From Sacculina carcini (taxonomy: Eukaryota; Arthropoda; Thecostraca; Sacculinidae): DNA of 64,000 nt. The notes below the pieces were generated by a model that was not told where the DNA came from, made no database searches, and saw nothing but the letters and a program-made list of their open reading frames with translations. The stretch spans positions 12,501-76,500 of the forward strand of contig CAJZIA020000006.1 in assembly GCA_916048095.2 (NCBI GenBank). Reading direction: 5' to 3'. The first letter of the stretch is position 1. Every line of letters begins with the position of its first letter. A program made the position numbers and the translations under genes. This document shows positions 11,908-26,164 of the stretch, one piece after another.

Positions 11908-14900
11908 GGTAACACTTAGGGCACACTTAGGTAACACTTAGGTAACACTTAGGAAACACTTAGGACACACTTAGGATACACTTAGGTAACACTTAGGGCA
12001 CACTTGGGTAACACTTGGGTAACACTTAGGGCACACTTAGGTAACACTTAGGGCACACTTAGGTAACACTTAGGGCACATTTAGGTAACACTTAGGTAAC
12101 ACTTAGGTAACACTTAGGTAACACTTAGGTAACACTTAGGGTACACTTAGGTAACACTTAGGTAACACTTAGGACACACTTAGGATACACTTAGGTAACA
12201 CTTAGGGCACACTTGGGTAACACTTGGGTAACACTTAGGGCACACTTAGGTAACACTTAGGGCACACTTAGGTAACACTTAGGGCACACTTAGGTAACAC
12301 TTAGGGCACACTTAGGTAACACTTAGGGCACACTTAGGTAACACTTAGGGCACACTAAGGTAACACTTAGGGCACACTTAGGTAACACTTAGGGCACACT
12401 TACGTAACACTTAGGGCACACTTAGGTAACACTTAGGGCACACTTAGGTAACACTTAGGGCACACTTAGGTAACACTTAGGGCACACTTAGGTAACACTT
12501 AGGGCACACTTAGGTAACACTTAGGTAACACTTAGGGCACACTTACGTAACACTTAGGGCACACTTACGTAACACTTAGGGCACACTTAGGGCACACTTA
12601 GGGCTCACTTAGTGCACACTTAGGGCACACTTAGGTAACACTTAGGGCACACTTAGGTAACACTTAGGGCACACTTAGGTAACACTTAGGGCACACTTAG
12701 GTAACACTTAGGGCACATTTAGGTAACACTTAGGTAACACTTAGGTAACACTTAGGTAACACTTAGGTAACACTTAGGTAACACTTAGGGCACACTTAGG
12801 GCACACTTAGGGCACACTTAGGTAACACTTAGGGCAAACTTACGTAACACTTAGGGCACACTTACGTAACACTTAGGGCACACTTAGGGCACACTTAGGG
12901 CTCACTTAGTGCACACTTAGGGCACACTTAGGTAACACTTAGGGCACACTTAGGTAACACTTAGGTAACACTTAGGTAACACTTAGGGCACACTTGGGTA
13001 ACACTTGGGTAACACTTAGGGCACACTTAGGGCACACTTAGGTAACACTTAGGTAACACTTAGGAAACACTTAGGACACACTTAGGATACACTTAGGTAA
13101 CACTTAGGGCACACTTGGGTAACACTTGGGTAACACTTAGGGCACACTTAGGTAACACTTAGGGCACACTTAGGTAACACTTAGGGCACACTTAGGTAAC
13201 ACTTAGGGCACACTTAGGTAACACTTAGGGCACACTTAGGTAACACTTAGGGCACACTTAGGTAACACTTAGGGCACACTTAGGTAACACTTAGGGCACA
13301 CTTACGTAACACTTAGGGCACACTTAGGTAACACTTAGGGCACACTTAGGTAACACTTAGGGCACACTTAGGTAACACTTAGGGCACACTTAGATAACAC
13401 TTAGGTAACACTTAGGGCACACTTAGGTAACACTTAGGGCACACTTAGGTAACACTTAGGGCACACTTAGGTAACACTTAGGGCACACTTACGTAACACT
13501 TAGGGCACACTTAGGTAACACTTAGGGCACACTTAGGTAACACTTAGGGCACACTTAGGTAACAATTAGGGCACACTTAGGTAACACTTAGGGCACACTT
13601 AGGTAACACTTAGGTAAAACTTAGGGCACACTTACGTAACACTTAGGGCACACTTACGTAACACTTAGGGCACACTTAGGGCACACTTAGGGCTCACTTA
13701 GTGCACACTTAGGGCACACTTAGGTAACACTTAGGGCACACTTAGGTAACACTTAGGGCACACTTAGGTAACACTTAGGGCACACTTAGGTAACACTTAG
13801 GGCACACTTACGTAACACTTAGGGCACACTTACGTAACACTTAGGGCACACTTAGGGCACACTTAGGGCTCACTTAGTGCACACTTAGGGCACACTTAGG
13901 TAACACTTAGGTAACACTTAGGTAACACTTAGGGCACACTTAGGTAACACTTAGGTAACACTTAGGTAACACTTAGGGCACACTTAGGGCACACTTAGGG
14001 CACACTTAGGGCACACTTAGGTAATACTTAGGGCCCACTTAGGTAACACTTAGGTAACACTTAGGTAACACTTAGGGCACACTTAGGTAACACTTGGGGC
14101 ACACTTAGGTAACACTTGGGTAACACTTAGGGCACACTTAGGTAACACTTAGGTAACACTTAGGGCACACTTAGGTAACACTTAGGGCACACTTAGGTAA
14201 CACTTAGGGCAAACTTACGTAACACTTAGGGCACACTTACGTAACACTTAGGGCACACTTAGGGCACACTTAGGGCTCACTTAGTGCACACTTAGGGCAC
14301 ACTTAGGTAACACTTAGGGCACACTTAGGTAACACTTAGGTAACACTTAGGGAACACTTAGGACACACTTAGGATACACTTAGGTAACACTTAGGGCACA
14401 CTTGGGTAACACTTGGGTAACACTTAGGGCACACTTAGGTAACACTTAGGGCACACTTAGGTAACACTTAGGGCACATTTAGGTAACACTTAGGTAACAC
14501 TTAGGTAACACTTAGGTAACACTTAGGTAACACTTAGGGCACACTTAGGTAACACTTAGGTAAAACTTAGGACACACTTAGGATACACTTAGGTAACACT
14601 TAGGGCACACTTGGGTAACACTTGGGTAACACTTAGGGCACACTTAGGTAACACTTAGGGCACACTTAGGTAACACTTAGGGCACACTTAGGTAACACTT
14701 AGGGCACACTTAGGTAACACTTAGGGCACACTTAGGTAACACTTAGGGCACACTAAGGTAACACTTAGGGCACACTTAGGTAACACTTAGGGCACACTTA
14801 CGTAACACTTAGGGCACACTTAGGTAACACTTAGGGCACACTTAGGTAACACTTAGGGCACACTTAGGTAACACTTAGGGCACACTTAGGTAACACTTAG

Positions 14901-15515
14901 GGCACACTTAGGTAACACTTAGGTAACACTTAGGGCACACTTACGTAACACTTAGGGCACACTTACGTAACACTTAGGGCACACTTAGGGCACACTTAGG
15001 GCTCACTTAGTGCACACTTAGGGCACACTTAGGTAACACTTAGGGCACACTTAGGTAACACTTAGGGCACACTTAGGTAACACTTAGGGCACACTTAGGT
15101 AACACTTAGGGCACACTTAGGTAACACTTAGGGCACACTTAGGTAACACTTAGGTAACACTTAGGTAACACTTAGGGCACACTTAGGTAACACTTAGGGC
15201 ACACTTACGTAACACTTAGGGCACAGTTACGTAACACTTAGGGCACACTTAGGGCACACTTAGGGCTCACTTAGTGCATACTTAGTGCACACTTAGGTAA
15301 CAATTAGGCCACACTTAGGTAACACTTAGGGCACACTTAGGTAACACTTAGGTAACACTTAGGAAACACTTAGGACACACTTAGGATACACTTAGGTAAC
15401 ACTTAGGGCACACTTGGGTAACACTTGGGTAACACTTAGGGCACACTTAGGGCACACTTAGGTAACACTTAGGTAACACTTAGGAAACACTTAGGACACA
15501 CTTAGGATACACTTA
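11908..15515 (-). repeat. 3,608-bp higher-order unit, copy 2
   Basis: Second tandem copy of the 8300-11907 unit, retaining all seven cassette-1 positions in register. Differences from copy 1 include gtaatacttagggccc near 14026 where copy 1 has gtaacacttagggcac, gcacac for gtacac near 14535, and agggcac for aaggcac near 15330. The gtaatac/gggccc pair occurs in other blocks (8022, 17560, 26289, 32426, 41909), so that difference is more likely conversion from another copy than new mutation. Confidence 0.87.
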
Positions 15516-18500
15516 GGTAACACTTAGGGCACACTTGGGTAACACTTGGGTAACACTTAGGGCACACTTAGGTAACACTTAGGGCACACTTAGGTAACAC
15601 TTAGGGCACACTTAGGTAACACTTAGGGCACACTTAGGTAACACTTAGGGCACACTTAGGTAACACTTAGGGCACACTTAGGTAACACTTAGGGCACACT
15701 TAGGTAACACTTAGGGCACACTTACGTAACACTTAGGGCACACTTAGGTAACACTTAGGGCACACTTAGGTAACACTTAGGGCACACTTAGGTAACACTT
15801 AGGGCACACTTAGATAACACTTAGGTAACACTTAGGGCACACTTAGGTAACACTTAGGGCACACTTAGGTAACACTTAGGGCACACTTAGGTAACACTTA
15901 GGGCACATTTACGTAACACTTAGGGCACACTTAGGTAACACTTAGGGCACACTTAGGTAACACTTAGGGCACACTTAGGTAACAATTAGGGCACACTTAG
16001 GTAACACTTAGGGCACACTTAGGTAACACTTAGGTAACACTTAGGGCACACTTACGTAACACTTAGGGCACACTTACGTAACACTTAGGGCACACTTAGG
16101 GCACACTTAGGGCTCACTTAGTGCACACTTAGGGCACACTTAGGTGACACTTAGGGCACACTTAGGTAACACTTAGGGCACACTTAGGTAACACTTAGGG
16201 CACACTTAGGTAACACTTAGGGCACACTTACGTAACACTTAGGGCACACTTACGTAACACTTAGGGCACACTTAGGGCACACTTAGGGCTCACTTAGTGC
16301 ACACTTAGGGCACACTTAGATAACACTTAGGTAACACTTAGGTAACACTTAGGGCACACTTAGGTAACACTTAGGTAACACTTAGGTAACACTTAGGTAA
16401 CACTTAGGGCACACTTAGGTAACACTTAGGTAACACTTAGGGCACACTTAGGTAACACTTAGGGCACACTTAGGTAACACTTAGGGCACACTTAGGTAAC
16501 ACTTAGGGCACACTTAGATAACACTTAGGTAACACTTAGGTAACACTTAGGGCACACTTAGGTAACACTTAGGTAACACTTAGGTAACACTTAGGTAACA
16601 CTTAGGTAACACTTAGGTAACACTTAGGACACACTTAGGATACACTTAGGTAACACTTAGGGCACACTTGGGTAACACTTGGGTAACACTTAGGGCACAC
16701 TTAGGTAACACTTAGGGCACACTTAGGTAACACTTAGGGCACACTTAGGTAACACTTAGGGCACACTTAGGTAACACTTAGGGCACACTTAGGTAACACT
16801 TAGGGCACACTTAGGTAACACTTAGGGCACACTTAGGTAACACTTAGGGCACACTTACGTAACACTTAGGGCACACTTAGGTAACACTTAGGGCACACTT
16901 AGGTAACACTTAGGGCACACTTAGGTAACACTTAGGGCACACTTAGGTAACACTTAGGGCACACTTAGGTAACACTTAGGTAACACTTAGGGCACACTTA
17001 CGTAACACTTAGGGCACACTTACGTAACACTTAGGGCACACTTAGGGCACACTTAGGGCTCACTTAGTGCACACTTAGGGCACACTTAGGTAACACTTAG
17101 GGCACACTTAGGTAACACTTAGGGCACACTTAGGTAACACTTAGGGCACACTTAGGTAACACTTAGGGCACACTTAGGTAACACTTAGGTAACACTTAGG
17201 GCACACTTAGGTAACACTTAGGGCACACTTAGGTAACACTTAGGTAACACTTAGGGCACACTTAGGTAACACTTAGGTAACACTTAGGGCACACTTAGGT
17301 AACACTTAGGGCACACTTAGGTAACACTTAGGGCACACTTAGGTAACACTTAGGTAACACTTAGGTAACACTTAGGTAACACTTAGGTAACACTTAGGTA
17401 ACACTTAGGTAACACTTAGGTAACACTTAGGGCACACTTAGGTAACACTTAGGTAAAACTTAGGGCACACTTAGGTAACACTTAGATAACACTTAGGTAA
17501 CACTTAGGGCACACTTAGGGCACACTTAGGGCACACTTAGGGCACACTTAGGTAATACTTAGGGCCCACTTAGGTAACACTTAGGTAACACTTAGGTAAC
17601 ACTTAGGGCACACTTAGGTAACACTTGGGGCACACTTAGGTAACACTTAGGTAACACTTAGGGCACACTTAGGTAACACTTAGGTAACACTTAGGGCACA
17701 CTTAGGTAACACTTAGGGCACACTTAGGTAACACTTAGGGCAAACTTACGTAACACTTAGGGCACACTTACGTAACACTTAGGGCACACTTAGGGCACAC
17801 TTAGGGCTCACTTAGTGCACACTTAGGGCACACTTAGGTAACACTTAGGGCACACTTAGGTAACACTTAGGTAACACTTAGGAAACACTTAGGACACACT
17901 TAGGATACACTTAGGTAACACTTAGGGCACACTTGGGTAACACTTGGGTAACACTTAGGGCACACTTAGGTAACACTTAGGGCACACTTAGGTAACACTT
18001 AGGGCACATTTAGGTAACACTTAGGTAACACTTAGGTAACACTTAGGTAACACTTAGGTAACACTTAGGGCACACTTAGGTAACACTTAGGTAACACTTA
18101 GGACACACTTAGGATACACTTAGGTAACACTTAGGGCACACTTGGGTAACACTTGGGTAACACTTAGGGCACACTTAGGTAACACTTAGGGCACACTTAG
18201 GTAACACTTAGGGCACACTTAGGTAACACTTAGGGCACACTTAGGTAACACTTAGGGCACACTTAGGTAACACTTAGGGCACACTAAGGTAACACTTAGG
18301 GCACACTTAGGTAACACTTAGGGCACACTTACGTAACACTTAGGGCACACTTAGGTAACACTTAGGGCACACTTAGGTAACACTTAGGGCACACTTAGGT
18401 AACACTTAGGGCACACTTAGGTAACACTTAGGGCACACTTAGGTAACACTTAGGTAACACTTAGGGCACACTTACGTAACACTTAGGGCACACTTACGTA

Positions 18501-20931
18501 ACACTTAGGGCACACTTAGGGCACACTTAGGGCTCACTTAGTGCACACTTAGGGCACACTTAGGTAACACTTAGGGCACACTTAGGTAACACTTAGGGCA
18601 CACTTAGGTAACACTTAGGGCACACTTAGGTAACACTTAGGGCACACTTAGGTAACACTTAGGGCACACTTAGGTAACACTTAGGTAACACTTAGGGCAC
18701 ACTTAGGTAACACTTAGGGCACACTTAGGTAACACTTAGGTAACGCTTAGGGCACACTTAGGTAACACTTAGGTAACACTTAGGGCACACTTAGGTAACA
18801 CTTAGGGCACACTTAGGTAACACTTAGGGCACACTTAGGTAACACTTAGGGCAAACTTACGTAACACTTAGGGCACACTTACGTAACACTTAGGGCACAC
18901 TTAGGGCACACTTAGGGCTCACTTAGTGCACACTTAGGGCACACTTAGGTAACACTTAGGGCACACTTAGGTAACACTTAGGTAACACTTAGGAAACACT
19001 TAGGACACACTTAGGATACACTTAGGTAACACTTAGGGCACACTTGGGTAACACTTGGGTAACACTTAGGGCACACTTAGGTAACACTTAGGGCACACTT
19101 AGGTAACACTTAGGGCACACTTAGGTAACACTTAGGGCACACTTAGGTAACACTTAGGGCACACTTAGGTAACACTTAGGGCACACTTAGGTAACACTTA
19201 GGGCACACTTAGGTAACACTTAGGGCACACTTACGTAACACTTAGGGCACACTTAGGTAACACTTAGGGCACACTTAGGTAACACTTAGGGCACACTTAG
19301 GTAACACTTAGGGCACACTTAGATAACACTTAGGTAACACTTAGGGCACACTTAGGTAACACTTAGGGCACACTTAGGTAACACTTAGGGCACACTTAGG
19401 TAACACTTAGGGCACACTTACGTAACACTTAGGGCACACTTAGGTAACACTTAGGGCACACTTAGGTAACACTTAGGGCACACTTAGGTAACAATTAGGG
19501 AACACTTAGGTAACACTTAGGGCACACTTAGGTAACACTTAGGTAACACTTAGGGCACACTTACGTAACACTTAGGGCACACTTACGTAACACTTAGGGC
19601 ACACTTAGGGCACACTTAGGGCTCACTTAGTGCACACTTAGGGCACACTTAGGTGACACTTAGGGCACACTTAGGTAACACTTAGGGCACACTTAGGTAA
19701 CACTTAGGGCACACTTAGGTAACACTTAGGGCACACTTACGTAACACTTAGGGCACACTTACGTAACACTTAGGGCACACTTAGGGCACACTTAGGGCTC
19801 ACTTAGTGCACACTTAGGGCACACTTAGGTAACACTTAGGGCACACTTAGGGCACACTTAGGTAACACTTAGGTAACACTTAGGAAACACTTAGGACACA
19901 CTTAGGATACACTTAGGTAACACTTAGGGCACACTTGGGTAACACTTGGGTAACACTTAGGGCACACTTAGGTAACACTTAGGGCACACTTAGGTAACAC
20001 TTAGGGCACACTTAGGTAACACTTAGGGCACACTTAGGTAACACTTAGGGCGCACTTAGGGCACACTTAGGGCTCACTTAGTGCATACTTAGTGCACACT
20101 TAGGTAACACTTAAGGCACACTTAGGTAACACTTAGGTAACACTTAGGAAACACTTAGGACACACTTAGGATACACTTAGGTAACACTTAGGGCACACTT
20201 GGGTAACACTTGGGTAACACTTAGGGCACACTTAGGGCACACTTAGGTAACACTTAGGTAACACTTAGGAAACACTTAGGACACACTTAGGATACACTTA
20301 GGTAACACTTAGGGCACACTTGGGTAACACTTGGGTAACACTTAGGGCACACTTAGGTAACACTTAGGGCACACTTAGGTAACACTTAGGGCACACTTAG
20401 GTAACACTTAGGGCACACTTAGGTAACACTTAGGGCACACTTAGGTAACACTTAGGGCACACTTAGGTAACACTTAGGGCACACTTAGGTAACACTTAGG
20501 GCACACTTACGTAACACTTAGGGCACACTTAGGTAACACTTAGGGCACACTTAGGTAACACTTAGGGCACACTTAGGTAACACTTAGGGCACACTTAGAT
20601 AACACTTAGGTAACACTTAGGGCACACTTAGGTAACACTTAGGGCACACTTAGGTAACACTTAGGGCACACTTAGGTAACACTTAGGGCACACTTACGTA
20701 ACACTTAGGGCACACTTAGGTAACACTTAGGGCACACTTAGGTAACACTTAGGGCACACTTAGGTAACAATTAGGGCACACTTAGGTAACACTTAGGGCA
20801 CACTTAGGTAACACTTAGGTAACACTTAGGGCATACTTACGTAACACTTAGGGCACACTTACGTAACACTTAGGGCACACTTAGGGCACACTTAGGGCTC
20901 ACTTAGTGCACACTTAGGGCACACTTAGGTG

Positions 20932-22183
20932 ACACTTAGGGCACACTTAGGTAACACTTAGGGCACACTTAGGTAACACTTAGGGCACACTTAGGTAACA
21001 CTTAGGTAACACTTAGGTAACACTTAGGGCACACTTAGGTAACACTTAGGGCACACTTACGTAACACTTAGGGCACAGTTACGTAACACTTAGGGCACAC
21101 TTAGGGCACACTTAGGGCTCACTTAGTGCATACTTAGTGCACACTTAGGTAACAATTAGGCCACACTTAGGTAACACTTAAGGCACACTTAGGTAACACT
21201 TAGGTAACACTTAGGAAACACTTAGGACACACTTAGGATACACTTAGGTAACACTTAGGGCACACTTGGGTAACACTTGGGTAACACTTAGGGCACACTT
21301 AGGGCACACTTAGGTAACACTTAGGTAACACTTAGGAAACACTTAGGACACACTTAGGATACACTTAGGTAACACTTAGGGCACACTTGGGTAACACTTG
21401 GGTAACACTTAGGGCACACTTAGGTAACACTTAGGGCACACTTAGGTAACACTTAGGGCACACTTAGGTAACACTTAGGGCACACTTAGGTAACACTTAG
21501 GGCACACTTAGGTAACACTTAGGGCACACTTAGGTAACACTTAGGGCACACTTAGGTAACACTTAGGGCACACTTACGTAACACTTAGGGCACACTTAGG
21601 TAACACTTAGGGCACACTTAGGTAACACTTAGGGCACACTTAGGTAACACTTAGGGCACACTTAGATAACACTTAGGTAACACTTAGGGCACACTTAGGT
21701 AACACTTAGGGCACACTTAGGTAACACTTAGGGCACACTTAGGTAACACTTAGGGCACACTTACGTAACACTTAGGGCACACTTAGGTAACACTTAGGGC
21801 ACACTTAGGTAACACTTAGGGCACACTTAGGTAACAATTAGGGCACACTTAGGTAACACTTAGGGCACACTTAGGTAACACTTAGGTAACACTTAGGGCA
21901 CACTTACGTAACACTTAGGGCACACTTACGTAACACTTAGGGCACACTTAGGGCACACTTAGGGCTCACTTAGTGCACACTTAGGGCACACTTAGGTGAC
22001 ACTTAGGGCACACTTAGGTAACACTTAGGGCACACTTAGGTAACACTTAGGGCACACTTAGGTAACACTTAGGGCACACTTACGTAACACTTAGGGCACA
22101 CTTACGTAACACTTAGGGCACACTTAGGGCACACTTAGGGCTCACTTAGTGCACACTTAGGGCACACTTAGGTAACACTTAGG
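20932..22183 (-). repeat. Direct repeat, copy 1 (offset 2,420)
   Basis: About 1,252 bp matching 23352-24603 at an offset of 2,420 bp (220 monomers); I saw no difference in the rows compared. It holds a cassette-3 and cassette-1 core at 21116, two cassette-2 copies 121 bp apart, and the 176-bp cassette pair at 21963 and 22139. The match starts after a gtgac/gtaac difference near 20931 and ends at 22184, where gtaac replaces ggcac. Confidence 0.87.
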
Positions 22184-23351
22184 TAACACTTAGGTAACAC
22201 TTAGGGCACACTTAGGTAACACTTAGATAACACTTAGGTAACACTTAGGGCACACTTAGGGCACACTTAGGGCACACTTAGGGCACACTTAGGTAATACT
22301 TAGGGCACACTTAGGTAACACTTAGGTAACACTTAGGTAACACTTAGGGCACACTTAGGTAACACTTGGGGCACACTTAGGTAACACTTAGGTAACACTT
22401 AGGGCACACTTAGGTAACACTTAGGTAACACTTAGGGCACACTTAGGTAACACTTAGGGCACACTTAGGTAACACTTAGGGCAAACTTACGTAACACTTA
22501 GGGCACACTTACGTAACACTTAGGGCACACTTAGGGCACACTTAGGGCTCACTTAGTGCACACTTAGGGCACACTTAGGTAACACTTAGGGCACACTTAG
22601 GTAACACTTAGGTAACACTTAGGACACACTTAGGACACACTTAGGATACACTTAGGTAACACTTAGGGCACACTTGGGTAACACTTGGGTAACACTTAGG
22701 GCACACTTAGGTAACACTTAGGGCACACTTAGGTAACACTTAGGGTACACTTAGGTAACACTTAGGTAACACTTAGGTAACACTTAGGTAACACTTAGGT
22801 AACACTTAGGGTACACTTAGGTAACACTTAGGTAAAACTTAGGACACACTTAGGATACACTTAGGTAACACTTAGGGCACACTTGGGTAACACTTGGGTA
22901 ACACTTAGGGCACACTTAGGTAACACTTAGGGCACACTTAGGTAACACTTAGGGCACACTTAGGTAACACTTAGGGCACACTTAGGTAACACTTAGGGCA
23001 CACTTAGGTAACACTTAGGGCACACTAAGGTAACACTTAGGGCACACTTAGGTAACACTTAGGGCACACTTACGTAACACTTAGGGCACACTTAGGTAAC
23101 ACTTAGGGCACACTTAGGTAACACTTAGGGCACACTTAGGTAACACTTAGGGCACACTTAGGTAACACTTAGGGCACACTTAGGTAACACTTAGGTAACA
23201 CTTAGGGCACACTTACGTAACACTTAGGGCACACTTACGTAACACTTAGGGCACACTTAGGGCACACTTAGGGCTCACTTAGTGCACACTTAGGGCACAC
23301 TTAGGTAACACTTAGGGCACACTTAGGTAACACTTAGGGCACACTTAGGTA

Positions 23352-24603
23352 ACACTTAGGGCACACTTAGGTAACACTTAGGGCACACTTAGGTAACACT
23401 TAGGGCACACTTAGGTAACACTTAGGTAACACTTAGGTAACACTTAGGGCACACTTAGGTAACACTTAGGGCACACTTACGTAACACTTAGGGCACAGTT
23501 ACGTAACACTTAGGGCACACTTAGGGCACACTTAGGGCTCACTTAGTGCATACTTAGTGCACACTTAGGTAACAATTAGGCCACACTTAGGTAACACTTA
23601 AGGCACACTTAGGTAACACTTAGGTAACACTTAGGAAACACTTAGGACACACTTAGGATACACTTAGGTAACACTTAGGGCACACTTGGGTAACACTTGG
23701 GTAACACTTAGGGCACACTTAGGGCACACTTAGGTAACACTTAGGTAACACTTAGGAAACACTTAGGACACACTTAGGATACACTTAGGTAACACTTAGG
23801 GCACACTTGGGTAACACTTGGGTAACACTTAGGGCACACTTAGGTAACACTTAGGGCACACTTAGGTAACACTTAGGGCACACTTAGGTAACACTTAGGG
23901 CACACTTAGGTAACACTTAGGGCACACTTAGGTAACACTTAGGGCACACTTAGGTAACACTTAGGGCACACTTAGGTAACACTTAGGGCACACTTACGTA
24001 ACACTTAGGGCACACTTAGGTAACACTTAGGGCACACTTAGGTAACACTTAGGGCACACTTAGGTAACACTTAGGGCACACTTAGATAACACTTAGGTAA
24101 CACTTAGGGCACACTTAGGTAACACTTAGGGCACACTTAGGTAACACTTAGGGCACACTTAGGTAACACTTAGGGCACACTTACGTAACACTTAGGGCAC
24201 ACTTAGGTAACACTTAGGGCACACTTAGGTAACACTTAGGGCACACTTAGGTAACAATTAGGGCACACTTAGGTAACACTTAGGGCACACTTAGGTAACA
24301 CTTAGGTAACACTTAGGGCACACTTACGTAACACTTAGGGCACACTTACGTAACACTTAGGGCACACTTAGGGCACACTTAGGGCTCACTTAGTGCACAC
24401 TTAGGGCACACTTAGGTGACACTTAGGGCACACTTAGGTAACACTTAGGGCACACTTAGGTAACACTTAGGGCACACTTAGGTAACACTTAGGGCACACT
24501 TACGTAACACTTAGGGCACACTTACGTAACACTTAGGGCACACTTAGGGCACACTTAGGGCTCACTTAGTGCACACTTAGGGCACACTTAGGTAACACTT
24601 AGG
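23352..24603 (-). repeat. Direct repeat, copy 2 (offset 2,420)
   Basis: Second copy of the 20932-22183 segment with cassettes at 23536, 24383 and 24559. After it the sequence follows a different block type, marked by a ctttggtaac variant near 24632 that recurs near 30792. The change of downstream context places the end of this duplication near 24603. Confidence 0.87.
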
Positions 24604-26054
24604 GCACACTTAGGTAACACTTAGGGCACACTTTGGTAACACTTAGGGCACACTTAGGTAACACTTAGGGCACACTTAGGTAACACTTAGGGCACACTTA
24701 GGTAACACTTAGGTAACACTTAGGGCACACTTAGGTAACACTTAGGGCACACTTAGGTAACACTTAGGGCACACTTAGGTAACACTTAGGGCACACTTAG
24801 ATAACACTTAGGTAACACTTAGGTAACACTTAGGGCACACTTAGGTAACACTTAGGGCACACTTAGGTAACACTTAGGGCACACTTAGGTAACACTTAGG
24901 GCACACTTACGTAACACTTAGGGCACAGTTACGTAACACTTAGGGCACACTTAGGGCACACTTAGGGCTCACTTAGTGCATACTTAGTGCACACTTAGGT
25001 AACAATTAGGCCACACTTAGGTAACACTTAAGGCACACTTAGGTAACACTTAGGGCACACTTAGGTAACACTTAGGGCACACTTAGGTAACACTTAGGGC
25101 ACACTTAGGTAACACTTAGGGCACACTTAGGTAACACTTAGGTAACACTTAGGGCACACTTAGGTAACACTTAGGGCACACTTAGGTAACACTTAGGGCA
25201 CACTTAGGTAACACTTAGGGCACACTTAGATAACACTTAGGTAACACTTAGGTAACACTTAGGGCACACTTAGGTAACACTTAGGTAACACTTAGGTAAC
25301 ACTTAGGTAACACTTAGGTAACACTTAGGTAACACTTAGGACACACTTAGGATACACTTAGGTAACACTTAGGGCACACTTGGGTAACACTTGGGTAACA
25401 CTTAGGGCACACTTAGGTAACACTTAGGGCACACTTAGGTAACACTTAGGGCACACTTAGGTAACACTTAGGGCACACTTAGGTAACACTTAGGGCACAC
25501 TTAGGTAACACTTAGGGCACACTTAGGTAACACTTAGGGCACACTTAGGTAACACTTAGGGCACACTTACGTAACACTTAGGGCACACTTAGGTAACACT
25601 TAGGGCACACTTAGGTAACACTTAGGGCACACTTAGGTAACACTTAGGGCACACTTAGGTAACACTTAGGGCACACTTAGGTAACACTTAGGTAACACTT
25701 AGGGCACACTTACGTAACACTTAGGGCACACTTACGTAACACTTAGGGCACACTTAGGGCACACTTAGGGCTCACTTAGTGCACACTTAGGGCACACTTA
25801 GGTAACACTTAGGGCACACTTAGGTAACACTTAGGGCACACTTAGGTAACACTTAGGGCACACTTAGGTAACACTTAGGGCACACTTAGGTAACACTTAG
25901 GTAACACTTAGGGCACACTTAGGTAACACTTAGGGCACACTTAGGTAACACTTAGGTAACACTTAGGGCACACTTAGGTAACACTTAGGTAACACTTAGG
26001 GCACACTTAGGTAACACTTAGGGCACACTTAGGTAACACTTAGGGCACACTTAG

Positions 26055-26164
26055 GTAACACTTAGGTAACACTTAGGTAACACTTAGGTAACACTTAGGT
26101 AACACTTAGGTAACACTTAGGTAACACTTAGGTAACACTTAGGTAACACTTAGGTAACACTTAG
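26055..26164 (-). repeat. Run of ten B monomers
   Basis: Ten gtaacacttag units stand in a row with no A between them, against the usual A-B alternation. Runs of nine lie at 40036-40134, 44369-44467 and 44985-45083, and shorter runs elsewhere. Runs of A are shorter, about four or five units. The B runs show local expansion of single monomers within the dimer-based array. Confidence 0.88.
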
